From the NCBI GenBank assembly GCA_037481875.1, contig JBBFKY010000016.1, forward strand, positions 1-30,455: 30,455 nucleotides of DNA. Reading direction: 5' to 3'. Origin of the DNA: Desulfosoma sp. GTDB taxonomy: Bacteria; Desulfobacterota; Syntrophobacteria; Syntrophobacterales; DSM-9756. The notes beneath the pieces are model-generated. The model was not told where the DNA came from, did no database searches, and was given only the letters and a program-made list of their open reading frames with translations. Numbering within the stretch: position 1 is the first letter of the stretch; every line of letters begins with the position of its first letter. A program made the translations under genes and the position numbers. Shown one piece after another: positions 1 to 7,637 of the stretch.

Positions 1-320
1 AGTCATTGAGTCATTGAGTCATTGAGTCATTGAGTCATTGAGTCATTGAGTCATTAAGTCATTAAGTCATTGAGTCATTGAGTCATTAAGTCATTAAGTC
101 ATTGAGTCATTGAGTCATTGAGTCATTGAGTCATTGAGTCATTGAGTCATTAAGTCATTAAGTCGTTGAATGATTGAGTGATTGAGTGATTGAGTCATTG
201 AGTCAGTAAGTCATTGAGTCATTGTGTCATTGTGTCATTAAGTCATTGAGTCGGCGAGTCATTAAGTCTATGGGCCGTTGGGTGATTGAGTCGTTAAGTG
301 ATTGAGTTGCTGAGTGAGCT
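1..320. repeat. Tandem array of 8-bp unit AGTCATT(G/A), left end
   Basis: Forty consecutive 8-base units fit one uninterrupted register from position 1 to 320. Units 1-20 (1-160) are exact copies of AGTCATTG or AGTCATTA. From 161 onward units carry substitutions (AGTCGTTG, AGTGATTG, AGTCGGCG, GGCCGTTG) but no insertion or deletion breaks the 8-base phase. There are no spacers, so this is a simple tandem repeat. Units ending in G create TGAGTCA, a short dyad. The array continues off the left edge. The same array in the same orientation closes the right end of the window. Confidence 0.97.
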
Positions 321-349
321 GGCAATGATGGTAGGTGCCGCTTAGGCCC

Positions 350-433
350 ATGAAGGGCGGCTTCGACGATCTTTTCTGTCATCGGATTCAAGGCCATCTC
401 TGTGCTCTCTGTGTCTCTGCGGTGCATTTTCAT
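350..433 (-). pseudogene. Remnant of a GxxExxY family gene (N-terminus only)
   Basis: Reading the minus strand from the ATG at 433, the first ~28 residues begin MKMHRRDTESTE and continue into LNPMTEKIVEAALH. This resembles the start of GxxExxY proteins (PD-(D/E)XK-like family, typically LxxLTEKIIGAAIEVH). The leading CCGCAGAGACACAGAGAGCA tract is a low-complexity sequence often found at the start of such genes in environmental genomes. Similarity stops at the point where the family would continue with its GPGLLES region, and the frame then runs into the 8-bp array. Family assignment is from memory of the motif; the fragment is too short to function. Confidence 0.55.
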
Positions 434-660
434 CTCGGGAGCGCTGGCAGCATGGGTCGATCAAACGCGTTACTTGGCTTCCTTTTAAGGGGGAAGGCAG
501 AAAGCGCGTTGGCGAGGCGAAGCAAGTCAGGGTCGCGCGCCGGGTCGGCCGCGATGAGGGCGCGCAGCGTGTTGGTCTGGCCTCAGGCCTGTAGCACCAC
601 GGCCATAAGGAGGGTCCTCTGCCTGGATCCTTCGGGATCCGGTAGGACTCGAGCCATTGA
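430..660 (-). pseudogene. C-terminal fragment of an unidentified protein, interrupted by a stop
   Basis: On the minus strand one frame from about 583 to the TGA at 432-430 encodes GQTNTLRALIAADPARDPDL, then LLRLANALSA and a ~20-residue tail. The composition looks like real protein, not a shadow frame. An in-frame TGA lies just upstream (near 583) and the frame before it (TLLMAVVLQA) also reads as protein, so the gene appears broken. Its final TGA overlaps the ATG of the GxxExxY remnant (ATGA), as in coupled genes. I do not recognise the family with confidence. Confidence 0.4.
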
Positions 661-677
661 TGATAGAAATTGCTGAA

Positions 678-696
678 CCCCGATCGGGGATTTTTT
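678..696 (+). terminator. Terminator-like hairpin with T tract
   Basis: CCCC-GATC-GGGG (678-689) is followed by A and six T residues (691-696). The stem is only four G-C pairs with a four-base loop, so it is short, but the U-tract placement is that of an intrinsic terminator on the + strand. No intact + gene ends just before it, so it may be a leftover of the degraded region. Confidence 0.35.
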
Positions 697-1170
697 CTTC
701 TTGCTTATCGAATGAATATAGGACTGGACGATTGCGATGAATTGTATCTCGATGTCCGTAGTGTACCGTCATTATTCTACACTCCATCATGATTTTTCCC
801 TTCCAATAACGTGTTTTCAGGGACTTATAGGACCAAAATCGCTCAATTTGGGCTTTTTTTGCGAATTAGTGACAAACTCGGAATAAGAACCCGCTAGACT
901 AGGGGCGGACCTTGCAAAGGTTTGCGTGAATCCGCATGCCCACACCGTTTGCCCAAAATCGAATCCAGGCACGTTGGTTGCCAAGCTGCGTTCGATACCC
1001 TTGACACGGCACCGAAACCCGTGCTTTGGTACACACTGTCCATTGGTCAAAGGTGCCGGCGTCAGCCAAAGGCTTCACCCTTACAGGGGCAAAAAACGAA
1101 TCGGCGCGACACAGTTTTTAAACCCTAAGAGCCCGTAACCATCCAGGACTCACGACTTCACGAGCTCCCC
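697..1170. other. Gene-poor stretch, nothing recognised
   Basis: Only short overlapping open frames occur here, with no ribosome binding sites, no recognisable domains and no consistent codon pattern. It looks like degraded intergenic DNA between the broken genes at 350-660 and the LSm-like gene at 1171. Confidence 0.5.
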
Positions 1171-1545
1171 ATGTCCGGGATTGTGGTCGAAAAAAAAGAC
1201 GGCAAGACCATCATCACGGTGGTCCAAAAGGAATCGGAAAGGGACGGGGAAGACTCCGTACGCACCCGGTCATCGGAAACGGCTCAAGCGCACACGACCG
1301 GGCGACGCACGTTCCTTCATGATGTTCTCGGCCGCCGGCTGCTCTTTTATTTAACCACAGGAGAAGAAGTGGAAGGCATCTTGGACGGTTTTGACCATGA
1401 GTCTCTGCGCCTTGAAGACGCCTTTCTCTACGGTGAGAAAAAGGAATGGCGTGCGGATTGGATGATCGTGGAAAGACGCCAGCTTGTGACCGTGTCTCCA
1501 GCGGGACGTATACGCCGACGGCCCCCTTCCAATGATTCCCCATAA
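1171..1545 (+). CDS. Small protein with an LSm (Sm-like) domain
   Basis: A 124-residue protein. Residues ~1-45 are charged and low-complexity (a likely flexible extension). Residues ~46-110 have the Sm-fold pattern: FLHDVLGRRLLFYLTTGEEV, then GILDGFDHESLRLEDAFLYG, and a final strand around MIVERRQLVTVSP. In the LSm/Hfq superfamily this fold forms rings that bind RNA. The G-E-x-x-x-G-x-L-x-x-F-D core (Sm1) is visible; a classical Hfq KH/YKHA Sm2 motif is not, so this is not a standard Hfq. The upstream Shine-Dalgarno is weak. It stands alone, flanked by degraded DNA. An AAGACT/AGTCTT stem (1577-1596) follows without a T tract. RNA binding is inferred from the fold only. Confidence 0.65.
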   Translation: MSGIVVEKKDGKTIITVVQKESERDGEDSVRTRSSETAQAHTTGRRTFLHDVLGRRLLFYLTTGEEVEGILDGFDHESLRLEDAFLYGEKKEWRADWMIVERRQLVTVSPAGRIRRRPPSNDSP

Positions 1546-1655
1546 AATGAAACGATCGCTAATGAAGAAAGGTTTCAAGACTCTTTTGAAAGTCTTCCAA
1601 TGATCGAGTCCGAAGAGCTCTTCTCTAGGGGGAAGCCATTGGACCTCTGTTTTTT

Positions 1656-1853
1656 TCAATTTTCGAGAGGGCGCGAAACTGTTGCCGAAACGTCTTCAAA
1701 TCGTGCTCGAAGGGTTTCAAGGATGAGTGCCCGAGTCCCCTCCTGCAAGGTTCCCCGCCGAACGCCTTGCTGTATTCCCTGTTGAATTTCGGCGAGGCAC
1801 CCCTCTTCGCAGCCTTTCTTTTTGGTCAGTTCACAGGCATAGAATTCCATCAT
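1656..1853 (-). pseudogene. C-terminal remnant of an Rpn/PD-(D/E)XK transposase-like nuclease
   Basis: The 65-residue frame contains the glycine-periodic run EIQQGIQQGVRRGTLQEGTR followed by ALILETLRARFEDVSATV. This G-x3-G-x3 ladder followed by an L-x-x-RFG/E segment is typical of the C-terminus of Rpn-family (YhgA-like, recombination-promoting) nucleases and related PD-(D/E)XK proteins. The catalytic N-terminal region is absent. Upstream frames on the same strand (1831-2197) are short and shift relative to this one, consistent with a decayed gene. Function is very unlikely. Confidence 0.5.
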
Positions 1854-2197
1854 GATATCCCTCTTGCGTAGGCAATTCGCGGGGCAGATCCTTGTCCAAC
1901 AGCCCTGAAAGCAGTGTCTTACCGGTCAAAAGATCCGCCTTGTCACTTCCACCCAGCTCGAACTCATTAACCGGCTTCTTCGGCCGCACGAAAAACTTCC
2001 AACAAACCGCATTGTCTTTTGAGGACATTAAGAATCATCCCAAGGAAATAACCTGCCGATAGCTTTTTGTCGTAAAGAGGCTCCAAGGCAAATGCCTTGA
2101 CATCATTGCGCACCCCATGGTTTTCTTCGCTCGGCCGAACCCATGACGCACCGCGCGTAAGAGACAAGGCACCTAGAGCTTGGGCGAGAACCGGCAA
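1854..2197 (-). other. Possible further frameshifted remnants on the minus strand
   Basis: Two partly overlapping minus-strand frames (1967-2197 and 1831-2028) read like pieces of protein (for example KLSAGYFLGMILNVLKRQ and ADLLTGKTLLSGLLDKDLP) but change frame and end within a few dozen codons. They may belong to the same broken gene as 1656-1853 or to another. I recognise no family. Confidence 0.25.
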
Positions 2198-2214
2198 TAC
2201 CGGAGTGTTTTATG

Positions 2215-2515
2215 GCATTTCAGGGGAGGTTCGAAGCGACACCACGCCCCTTCGAGGTCAAACAGCATTTTTTAGCTGTAAGCAAACGGCGTGTCTTGCT
2301 TCGACAACCCGGAAAGGATGTTTTTCCGTGGCTGTAGGGGCGAGACGACGCCATGCCCCTCCAATGGGACACGGTGTCTTTTTCTGGGAGCGCGGATTTC
2401 CTACCTTCCGTTTGTGTAGGCGAAGCGCCCGCGGTCCTAGAGGAAAATGGGCGAGCCGCCGCCTCGCCCCAACAAGCGTGAAGGCGAACCCGCGCTCCTA
2501 GGGGGAAAATGGGCT
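2215..2515. repeat. Cluster of short GC-rich intergenic repeat fragments
   Basis: This gene-free stretch is built of near-palindromic pieces: GGGGAGG...CACGCCCCT (2222-2252), GGGGCGAGACGACGCCATGC (from 2338), a GTGTAGGCGAAGCGCCCGCG block (from ~2412) and GCGAGCCGCCGCCTCGCCCC (from ~2451). Related pieces recur at 3200, 3330, 15510, 19930 and across 22400-22960, so they belong to a dispersed family. No coding capacity is evident. Confidence 0.6.
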
Positions 2516-2638
2516 CTCGATCACGTTTCCGGACAAAGCGCATGACAGACGATTCCCATTCACAGCACAACGGCAAAACACGGGCATGTTATAGGATACC
2601 CTCATGCACAACACTCGACACCTCAGGAGGAACCCCGC

Positions 2639-3082
2639 ATGCAAATAGACGACATTCGGCGGCTTGTGGAAACGGCCATTCCCTTTGTCTCCCGATCCGG
2701 CCTTCAGGTTTTGGAAATGCGTCCCGGATACGTCAAGCTTCGCATGCCTTTTGACGGCAACCAAAACCATGTGGGCACCATGTACGCCGGAGCTCTGTTC
2801 ACTTTGGGAGAAATTCCCGGCGGGGCCCTCTGTTACTGCACCTTCGATCCTCGCAAATATTTTCCGCTGGCCAAGGAAATCACCATTCGTTATCGAAAGC
2901 CTGTTACCACGGACGCCGTGATCGAGGTGAGTCTTACTCAGGCCGAAATAGCTCGTATGCAAAGGGACCTGGACACCAACGGTAAAGCCGATTTTCTTGT
3001 GGATGCCGACATTATGGACGCATCGGGAGAATCGGTCGCTACCATTCATGGCGTTTACCAAATTCGATCCGTAACCCTGTGA
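2639..3082 (+). CDS. Hot-dog fold thioesterase-like protein (PaaI / YiiD C-terminal type)
   Basis: A 147-residue protein of the usual length for single-domain hot-dog thioesterases. The core NQNHVGTMYAGALFTLGEIP is the central helix region with its N-x-x-G-T-x-x-G-A pattern; a beta-strand region (EITIRYRKPVTTDAVIEVSL) and a C-terminal strand (SVATIHGVYQIRS) complete the fold. Family members hydrolyse acyl-CoA or acyl-ACP thioesters; the substrate here is unknown. The start is supported by AGGAGG at 2625-2630, eight bases before ATG. It is monocistronic, between repeat-rich spacers. A link to the acyl-transfer enzymes later in the window is possible but not shown by position. Confidence 0.75.
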   Translation: MQIDDIRRLVETAIPFVSRSGLQVLEMRPGYVKLRMPFDGNQNHVGTMYAGALFTLGEIPGGALCYCTFDPRKYFPLAKEITIRYRKPVTTDAVIEVSLTQAEIARMQRDLDTNGKADFLVDADIMDASGESVATIHGVYQIRSVTL

Positions 3083-3150
3083 CACGGCGCCTGCGACATC
3101 AGGCTGCCCTCAGGCCCAAGACCCAAAGATTTGCTGGGAAGATCCAAATT

Positions 3151-3363
3151 TTTAGAAGCCTGATCGAGAACGCGTTTCTTTTAGACGAGTTTGATCTTTG
3201 CAGGGGCGGTGCGACGCCTTGCCCCATCCTTGGCGGCACGGGATCCAACGATCAATGCGCGTTTTCGGAAAAGGTTTTAGAAGCGTGACCAAGAGCGCGT
3301 TTCTTTTAGAAGAATTTGGTGTTTGCTGGGGCAAGGCGGTGCCTGGCTCCACCCCCTTGGCGG
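3151..3363. repeat. Imperfect direct repeat, two copies of ~87 bp
   Basis: Copy 1 (3151-3236) and copy 2 (3276-3363) align almost end to end. Both start TTTAGAAGC, share CGCGTTTCTTTTAGA, a GGGGC...GGTG...CC core, and end CCTTGGCGG. Start-to-start distance is 125 bp. The copies differ by scattered substitutions and about 2 bases of length, so the duplication is old. The GGGGCGGTGCGACGCCTTGC part belongs to the dispersed GC-rich family of the window. The whole 3083-3475 spacer shows no convincing gene. Confidence 0.65.
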
Positions 3364-3475
3364 CCTTCGCTGCACCGGTCGGGGAGTGTTCTCAGAAAGC
3401 GTTCTCGGTTCCCGAGCCATCCGCTCCAGGGTTCCAGGCTCCGAGTTCGCTTGAGCTTGAAGAGGAAAAGAGGTC

Positions 3476-4468
3476 GTGCCTCAGGCTTTGTGGCAGGTCA
3501 TGTTCCGGCGGCTGAGCCGGATGATCTGCGTCCTTCTTGCATGTGTACCGCTTCATGAAGGCTTTTCGAACGTCTCGGAAGCATCCTGGATTCGAGGACC
3601 CGATACCGTGTCTTTGGCCGAAGAACGTTCCTTTGTCCCTTCCCCGAAGCCCCCGTATCGCCTCGTTTTCTATGACAACATGCGCCATCCCGTAACGGCC
3701 GAAAACGGGCTTCCAGCGGCTGTCTGGGCCCACTCAGATTTTTCGCCCCTTATCGCCGTGGATGCCAATCCATGGGTTGGGATCAGCGTCTTCAGAGCCA
3801 CCTCGGCGGAATCGGCTCTCTCGGATCGCCTCTACGCCAATGTGCAGCTTCAACTCATTCTGGAAGAATACGAACGCCTGCAGCAACGAGCCCGCGAAAT
3901 CCTGGAAGGATTGGGCTTAAATCTTTTGACGTCTTCCCCTGCAACAACCCTTTCCCCGAAGGCCCTGGCGGCTCTTGGCGATACCTTGCCGGCATCTTCT
4001 GTCGAAGAACCATCTTTGGAAGCGAGGCTAGCACGTCTTCGATCCATTTATCGACAGGCGGCGTTGGAGGAAGCGACCGCGATTCCATCCGAACCCGAGG
4101 CCTTATCCCCTCTTTTTCTTGCCATGACCGGTTCCCCGTCCTCAGCGAGCCCTCCATCCACACAAGGTGGGGAGTCGCGAAAACCCGAGGCCGCGTCCCA
4201 TGCGGGAAGCGGGCCCATGACGGCTTCGGCGACTTCTTCGAGCGAAAAGCCCCCGCTTCCTGAAGCCCCTCCCTCCTTTGGACCGTATTATCCCGTAGCA
4301 CGACCGATTCAGGAACAAGTTCCCTTACCCTGGATTTTTCGAGCCGGCCTTGCCATGCTACGCTTTATTTTCACGCACAAAACAGAAATCCTTGCAGGTC
4401 TTTTTTTCGCCTTTGCACTGTTTTTGGTGCTTGCGATCATCTTTTCCACCAGGAGAGAACGGCTGTGA
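3476..4468 (+). CDS. Exported or membrane-anchored protein, unknown function
   Basis: A 330-residue protein I do not recognise. An N-terminal hydrophobic segment (about residues 15-30, MICVLLACVPLHEGF) looks like a signal peptide. The middle has a helical stretch (LILEEYERLQQRAREILEGL), then a long Pro/Ser/Ala-rich linker (~residues 205-280). A strong C-terminal membrane span (ILAGLFFAFALFLVLAIIFS) ends in RRERL. The predicted topology is a large extracytoplasmic part anchored at the C-terminus. The start could be GTG at 3476 or ATG at 3500. Its stop overlaps the GTG of the next gene by three bases (GTGA), so the two are very likely translated together. Context suggests a role in the envelope or polysaccharide system. 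Confidence 0.6.
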   Translation: MPQALWQVMFRRLSRMICVLLACVPLHEGFSNVSEASWIRGPDTVSLAEERSFVPSPKPPYRLVFYDNMRHPVTAENGLPAAVWAHSDFSPLIAVDANPWVGISVFRATSAESALSDRLYANVQLQLILEEYERLQQRAREILEGLGLNLLTSSPATTLSPKALAALGDTLPASSVEEPSLEARLARLRSIYRQAALEEATAIPSEPEALSPLFLAMTGSPSSASPPSTQGGESRKPEAASHAGSGPMTASATSSSEKPPLPEAPPSFGPYYPVARPIQEQVPLPWIFRAGLAMLRFIFTHKTEILAGLFFAFALFLVLAIIFSTRRERL

Positions 4469-6798
4469 AACCCATAACCAGGACAGCACCGTCATCGCGG
4501 CTTTTGGCGTGGAGTGTGCCTACAACCCTGGTGTTTTTTGTCCTTGCCTTCTTGACCACATGTGCCTCACGGCCTGAAGATAGGGCTCGAGAATTAGACC
4601 GGCGAGCCAAAACCGCTTGGGCGGAACATCGGTTCGCCGTCGCCCTGGCGCTCTGGGAAGAAGCTTACGGCCTCACTCCCGATGATACCACCCTGGCCCT
4701 GCGACTTGCCCAGGCTTACGGGTACAGGTCTCAATGGGACAAAGGCCTTGAACTCTGCCGCCATGTGCTGGATCGAGATTCCCGCCATCTGAAAGCGTGG
4801 CGCACTTTAGCGCTGTTAGCCATGGCCTCCGGCCATATGGACCAAGCTTTACGTGCCGTGGAAACTTTAAAGCACCTGGATCCAAAAAGCGCCGCTTCCC
4901 GATCCCTCAACGGGGATTTTCTTTTGCTTCAGGGGAACGCCAAGGGGGCGCTGCAATCCTACGAAGCCGCCCTGGATTTTTTAAGATCTGAAGAAACCTC
5001 GTCGGAACCTCTTGCGGAAAAGGAAACATTGCCGGGATTAACCGACCCGGATGCGAAAGGTGTGCTGCAGGCAAAAAAAGCGGCCTGCCTTATCGCTTTG
5101 GGACGTCGCACCGAAGCCCTTCACCTGGTGGGAAACCTGGCTGCGGGCGCTTCAAAAGATTCGCAGCTTTGGGCGCATCTAGGTCGCCTTTGGGAAATTC
5201 TTGGAGAAAAAGATCAGGCGATTCGCGCCTATGAAGCCGCCTATGATTTGAATCCCGGGGATCTTTCCCCTATGGTGCACCGGATTCGTCTGGCCCTGGA
5301 TGACCATCGTCCACAGGAAGCCACCGAAGCTCTGGATCGATTGGAAAAAGACGGCGCTTCCACCGAAGTGGTTGGAAAACTTCGTCTCGAAGTCGCCCTG
5401 CGGGAAGGTCAATTGCAGGAAGCCGCTCGAGTGTTGGCGAAACTCAAGGCCAAAGGCGTCGTGGACACGGAAGTGCGGCTTCTGGAAGCCAAGATTCGAC
5501 TCTTGGAAGATCGTCCTTTAGAGGCGCTTCTTATCCTGGAAAAACTCCTAGACCTGGAACCTCATATTCCCACAACCCATTACCTGGCAGGTTTGGCCCA
5601 TCTTCGATTAAACCATATACGCTTAGCCCAAAAGTCCATGATTCGAGCTTTAGAACTGAATCCTGGATTTACGGAAGCCCGCCTGGTTCTAGCCGCTGGT
5701 TATTACAAGCTGAATGAAACGGAACCGGCTCGAGCCCATGCGGAGGCTCTGGCGGCACGGGAACCGGAAAATCCGGAGGCTCGAATCCTTTTGGCCCTGT
5801 GTGCCGCTGAAAAGGGTTTTGGGGACGAGGCGGCTCGGCATGTGCAAGCCCTTCGCCTGCTGAACGGGGATCCTCTGAGAACCTTTTCAGTGCAAACTCA
5901 GGTGCTTGCACACGCGGGGGAAACAAAACGAGCCCTAAAAACCGCTTTCAGTCTTTGGGAAAGCTTCCCTTTAGATGCCGATGCCGCCTGGCTTGCCGTT
6001 CGACTTTCGTGTCAAACAGGTCGAAGCGATGAAGCTCAGAAGCTTTTGGAACAAATTCGGGATCGTGGCGCCTCATCGTCGGTCTTTCAGGTTTTGACCG
6101 GAGATCTTGCGCTTTGTTTGAACCGAAAGGAAGAAGCACGAAAAGCCTATGCTCGAGCTCTGGAACTGGATGGCAGGGCGGCGTCGGCTTATCGAGGGCT
6201 GGTTCGGAGTGAAGAAGCTTCTGAAGAAACTCTGCGAAGAATTCTCGAAGACTTTCGAAAGCAGGTGCCTTCTTCGGTGGAACCCGTGACGGCCTTAGCG
6301 GACCTTGCCTTTCAAAAGGGGGACATGGCGACGGCCCGTAGCCTTTTGGAACGGGACCTGAGCGCCCATCCCGATTCAGCGATTTTGCTGAACAATTTGG
6401 CCTGGGTTTATTTGGAATCCGACCAATGCTTGGACAAGGCCCTGTCTTTGGCGCAACGGGCCTACGATCTTTTGCCTCATCGCGTGGAAGTCCTGGACAC
6501 TCTGGGATATGCGTATCTCAAGAAAGGCCTGTCGGCCCGTGCCTTGTGGTACTTAAGCGAAGCCCGCAGCCGGGATCCTCAGAATCCCATGCCGGCTTAT
6601 CATCTAGGGCTTCTCTATGCGCATCAAAACGACAACGACCAAGCCCGCCTGCATCTGGAAGCGGCTCTTCGCCTCGGGCTTCCAGCCGACGCCGCGGCCC
6701 ACGCAAGCTCGCTTCTCCAAAACCTTTCGTCATCCCCTAGACTCGACACTTCGCTTTCCGAATCAGTTCCGCCTTCCAATCCTTTAACTTCCAAATAA
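4465..6798 (+). CDS. TPR-repeat protein, probable lipoprotein or exported
   Basis: A 777-residue protein that begins with a membrane-targeting segment (PTTLVFFVLAFLTTCAS). The Cys after LTT could be a lipobox, though Thr at -1 is unusual. The rest is almost entirely tetratricopeptide repeats: units with the W/A/G/Y/A/P pattern such as AIRAYEAAYDLNPGDLSPM and ARKAYARALELDGRAASAYR, ending with two clear TPRs (ALSLAQRAYDLLPHRVEVLD, ARLHLEAALRLGLPA). TPR arrays hold protein complexes together, and large TPR proteins are regular members of exopolysaccharide and PEP-CTERM loci. GTG start at 4465 is supported by AGGAGA at 4451-4456 and by overlap with the previous gene. No terminator is evident after it. 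Confidence 0.75.
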   Translation: MKPITRTAPSSRLLAWSVPTTLVFFVLAFLTTCASRPEDRARELDRRAKTAWAEHRFAVALALWEEAYGLTPDDTTLALRLAQAYGYRSQWDKGLELCRHVLDRDSRHLKAWRTLALLAMASGHMDQALRAVETLKHLDPKSAASRSLNGDFLLLQGNAKGALQSYEAALDFLRSEETSSEPLAEKETLPGLTDPDAKGVLQAKKAACLIALGRRTEALHLVGNLAAGASKDSQLWAHLGRLWEILGEKDQAIRAYEAAYDLNPGDLSPMVHRIRLALDDHRPQEATEALDRLEKDGASTEVVGKLRLEVALREGQLQEAARVLAKLKAKGVVDTEVRLLEAKIRLLEDRPLEALLILEKLLDLEPHIPTTHYLAGLAHLRLNHIRLAQKSMIRALELNPGFTEARLVLAAGYYKLNETEPARAHAEALAAREPENPEARILLALCAAEKGFGDEAARHVQALRLLNGDPLRTFSVQTQVLAHAGETKRALKTAFSLWESFPLDADAAWLAVRLSCQTGRSDEAQKLLEQIRDRGASSSVFQVLTGDLALCLNRKEEARKAYARALELDGRAASAYRGLVRSEEASEETLRRILEDFRKQVPSSVEPVTALADLAFQKGDMATARSLLERDLSAHPDSAILLNNLAWVYLESDQCLDKALSLAQRAYDLLPHRVEVLDTLGYAYLKKGLSARALWYLSEARSRDPQNPMPAYHLGLLYAHQNDNDQARLHLEAALRLGLPADAAAHASSLLQNLSSSPRLDTSLSESVPPSNPLTSK

Positions 6799-7637
6799 AA
6801 CGAACATGAGCGACACCTCAAGCCATCGACAAGACACGGTCTATGGTTTTGGCCGTAAACTGGCGATCCTGAATGTTTTTTAAACGGGTTCTTCAGTCTA
6901 GAGAAAAACTTTGAAGCTTTCCTGCATCCCGCCTTCAAAGGGCATGCGGCAGGGATCCTCGAAAACGAACACTTGGCAAGGTGGGCTCTCACAACCAGAG
7001 GTCTTGGGGTCTTCCGCGATCTCTTCGGGCCAGAGCGAACCCTTGGCATGGTAAAGCCCACAAAACTCCTCAACAGAAAAAAGGTCCGCTCGGCCAAAGA
7101 AACATGTGCAACCCTGTTCCTTCTTAGGAAGACTTTTGCACACAAAAAGTGCAACGTGTTGCACACTGCGTGGAAGATTTTGGAAGTCGCTCGGTGAGCA
7201 AGGCCTTGTTTCTCTAGTAAAAACGATAGAATAAACTATATCCCTTCTGATTGACGGCGTAAGCATGGTTCTTGCAATTTGGTTCGTGCAACGGAGCGGC
7301 CTGGCCCCAACAGGATGAAAATGCCATGAGAACGCTTTGGGTTGGAAGGGTTTTGGAAGCTTTGGAGACCCTAGAGGGCAGAAAGCGGTGAGGGAAGGGA
7401 AGACTTGGGGCGAGACAAAGGAAGCTTCTTTTTCGAGATTTTTCAGGGCTGACAGGTGAGGGAAAGAGGCAACAGCGATACGGGTGATTGAAAAATCCAG
7501 GATCATGAAAGGAGCGAAGCCATGGTGAAAAGGAGGGTCTTGATTCTGTGGTATGGAAGAGCGGATCCGTCGGCCGACAAGTCTGGGCGTTTGAGCAAGG
7601 GATGGTTTCTGGGTGCAAAACAAGAAGGAGTGAGTTT
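6799..7637. other. Long non-coding spacer before the PEP-CTERM gene
   Basis: 839 bases without a supportable gene. Open minus-strand frames (up to 241 codons, 6898-7623) have no ribosome site or recognisable domain. The notable content is a perfect palindrome at 7149-7164 with half-sites around it (7106-7112, 7135-7141, 7286-7292). No convincing -24/-12 promoter was found on the + strand by eye. The spacer is unusually long for this compact locus and may hold a long leader or a small RNA, but no clear RNA structure was identified. Confidence 0.45.
7149..7164. promoter_or_regulatory. Operator-like palindrome GTGCAAC-GT-GTTGCAC
   Basis: Perfect 7-bp inverted arms separated by two bases. It fits the consensus GTGCAA-N4-TTGCAC shared with three sites at 24590-24719 in front of the sigma-54 activator gene. 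Additional half-sites occur at 7106-7112 (GTGCAAC) and 7135-7141 (TTTGCAC). It lies ~475 bp upstream of the PEP-CTERM start codon. The proposed binder is the Fis-type HTH of the locus's activator (inference). Confidence 0.55.

Noticed and set aside
1-320. CRISPR array
   Set aside because: The unit is only 8 bases with no spacers and no cas genes nearby; it is a simple tandem repeat.
922-1138. Two ~70-codon + strand frames
   Set aside because: Mutually overlapping, no ribosome site, no motif; degraded DNA more likely.
6898-7623. 241-codon open frame on the minus strand before the PEP-CTERM gene
   Set aside because: No ribosome site, no recognisable domain, unusual amino acid mix, and it covers the operator-like site; treated as chance open frame.
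7097-7637. Sigma-54 promoter directly upstream of the PEP-CTERM gene
   Set aside because: GG-N10-GC matches such as 7398-7411 lack the flanking consensus; others (7550-7562) have wrong spacing.
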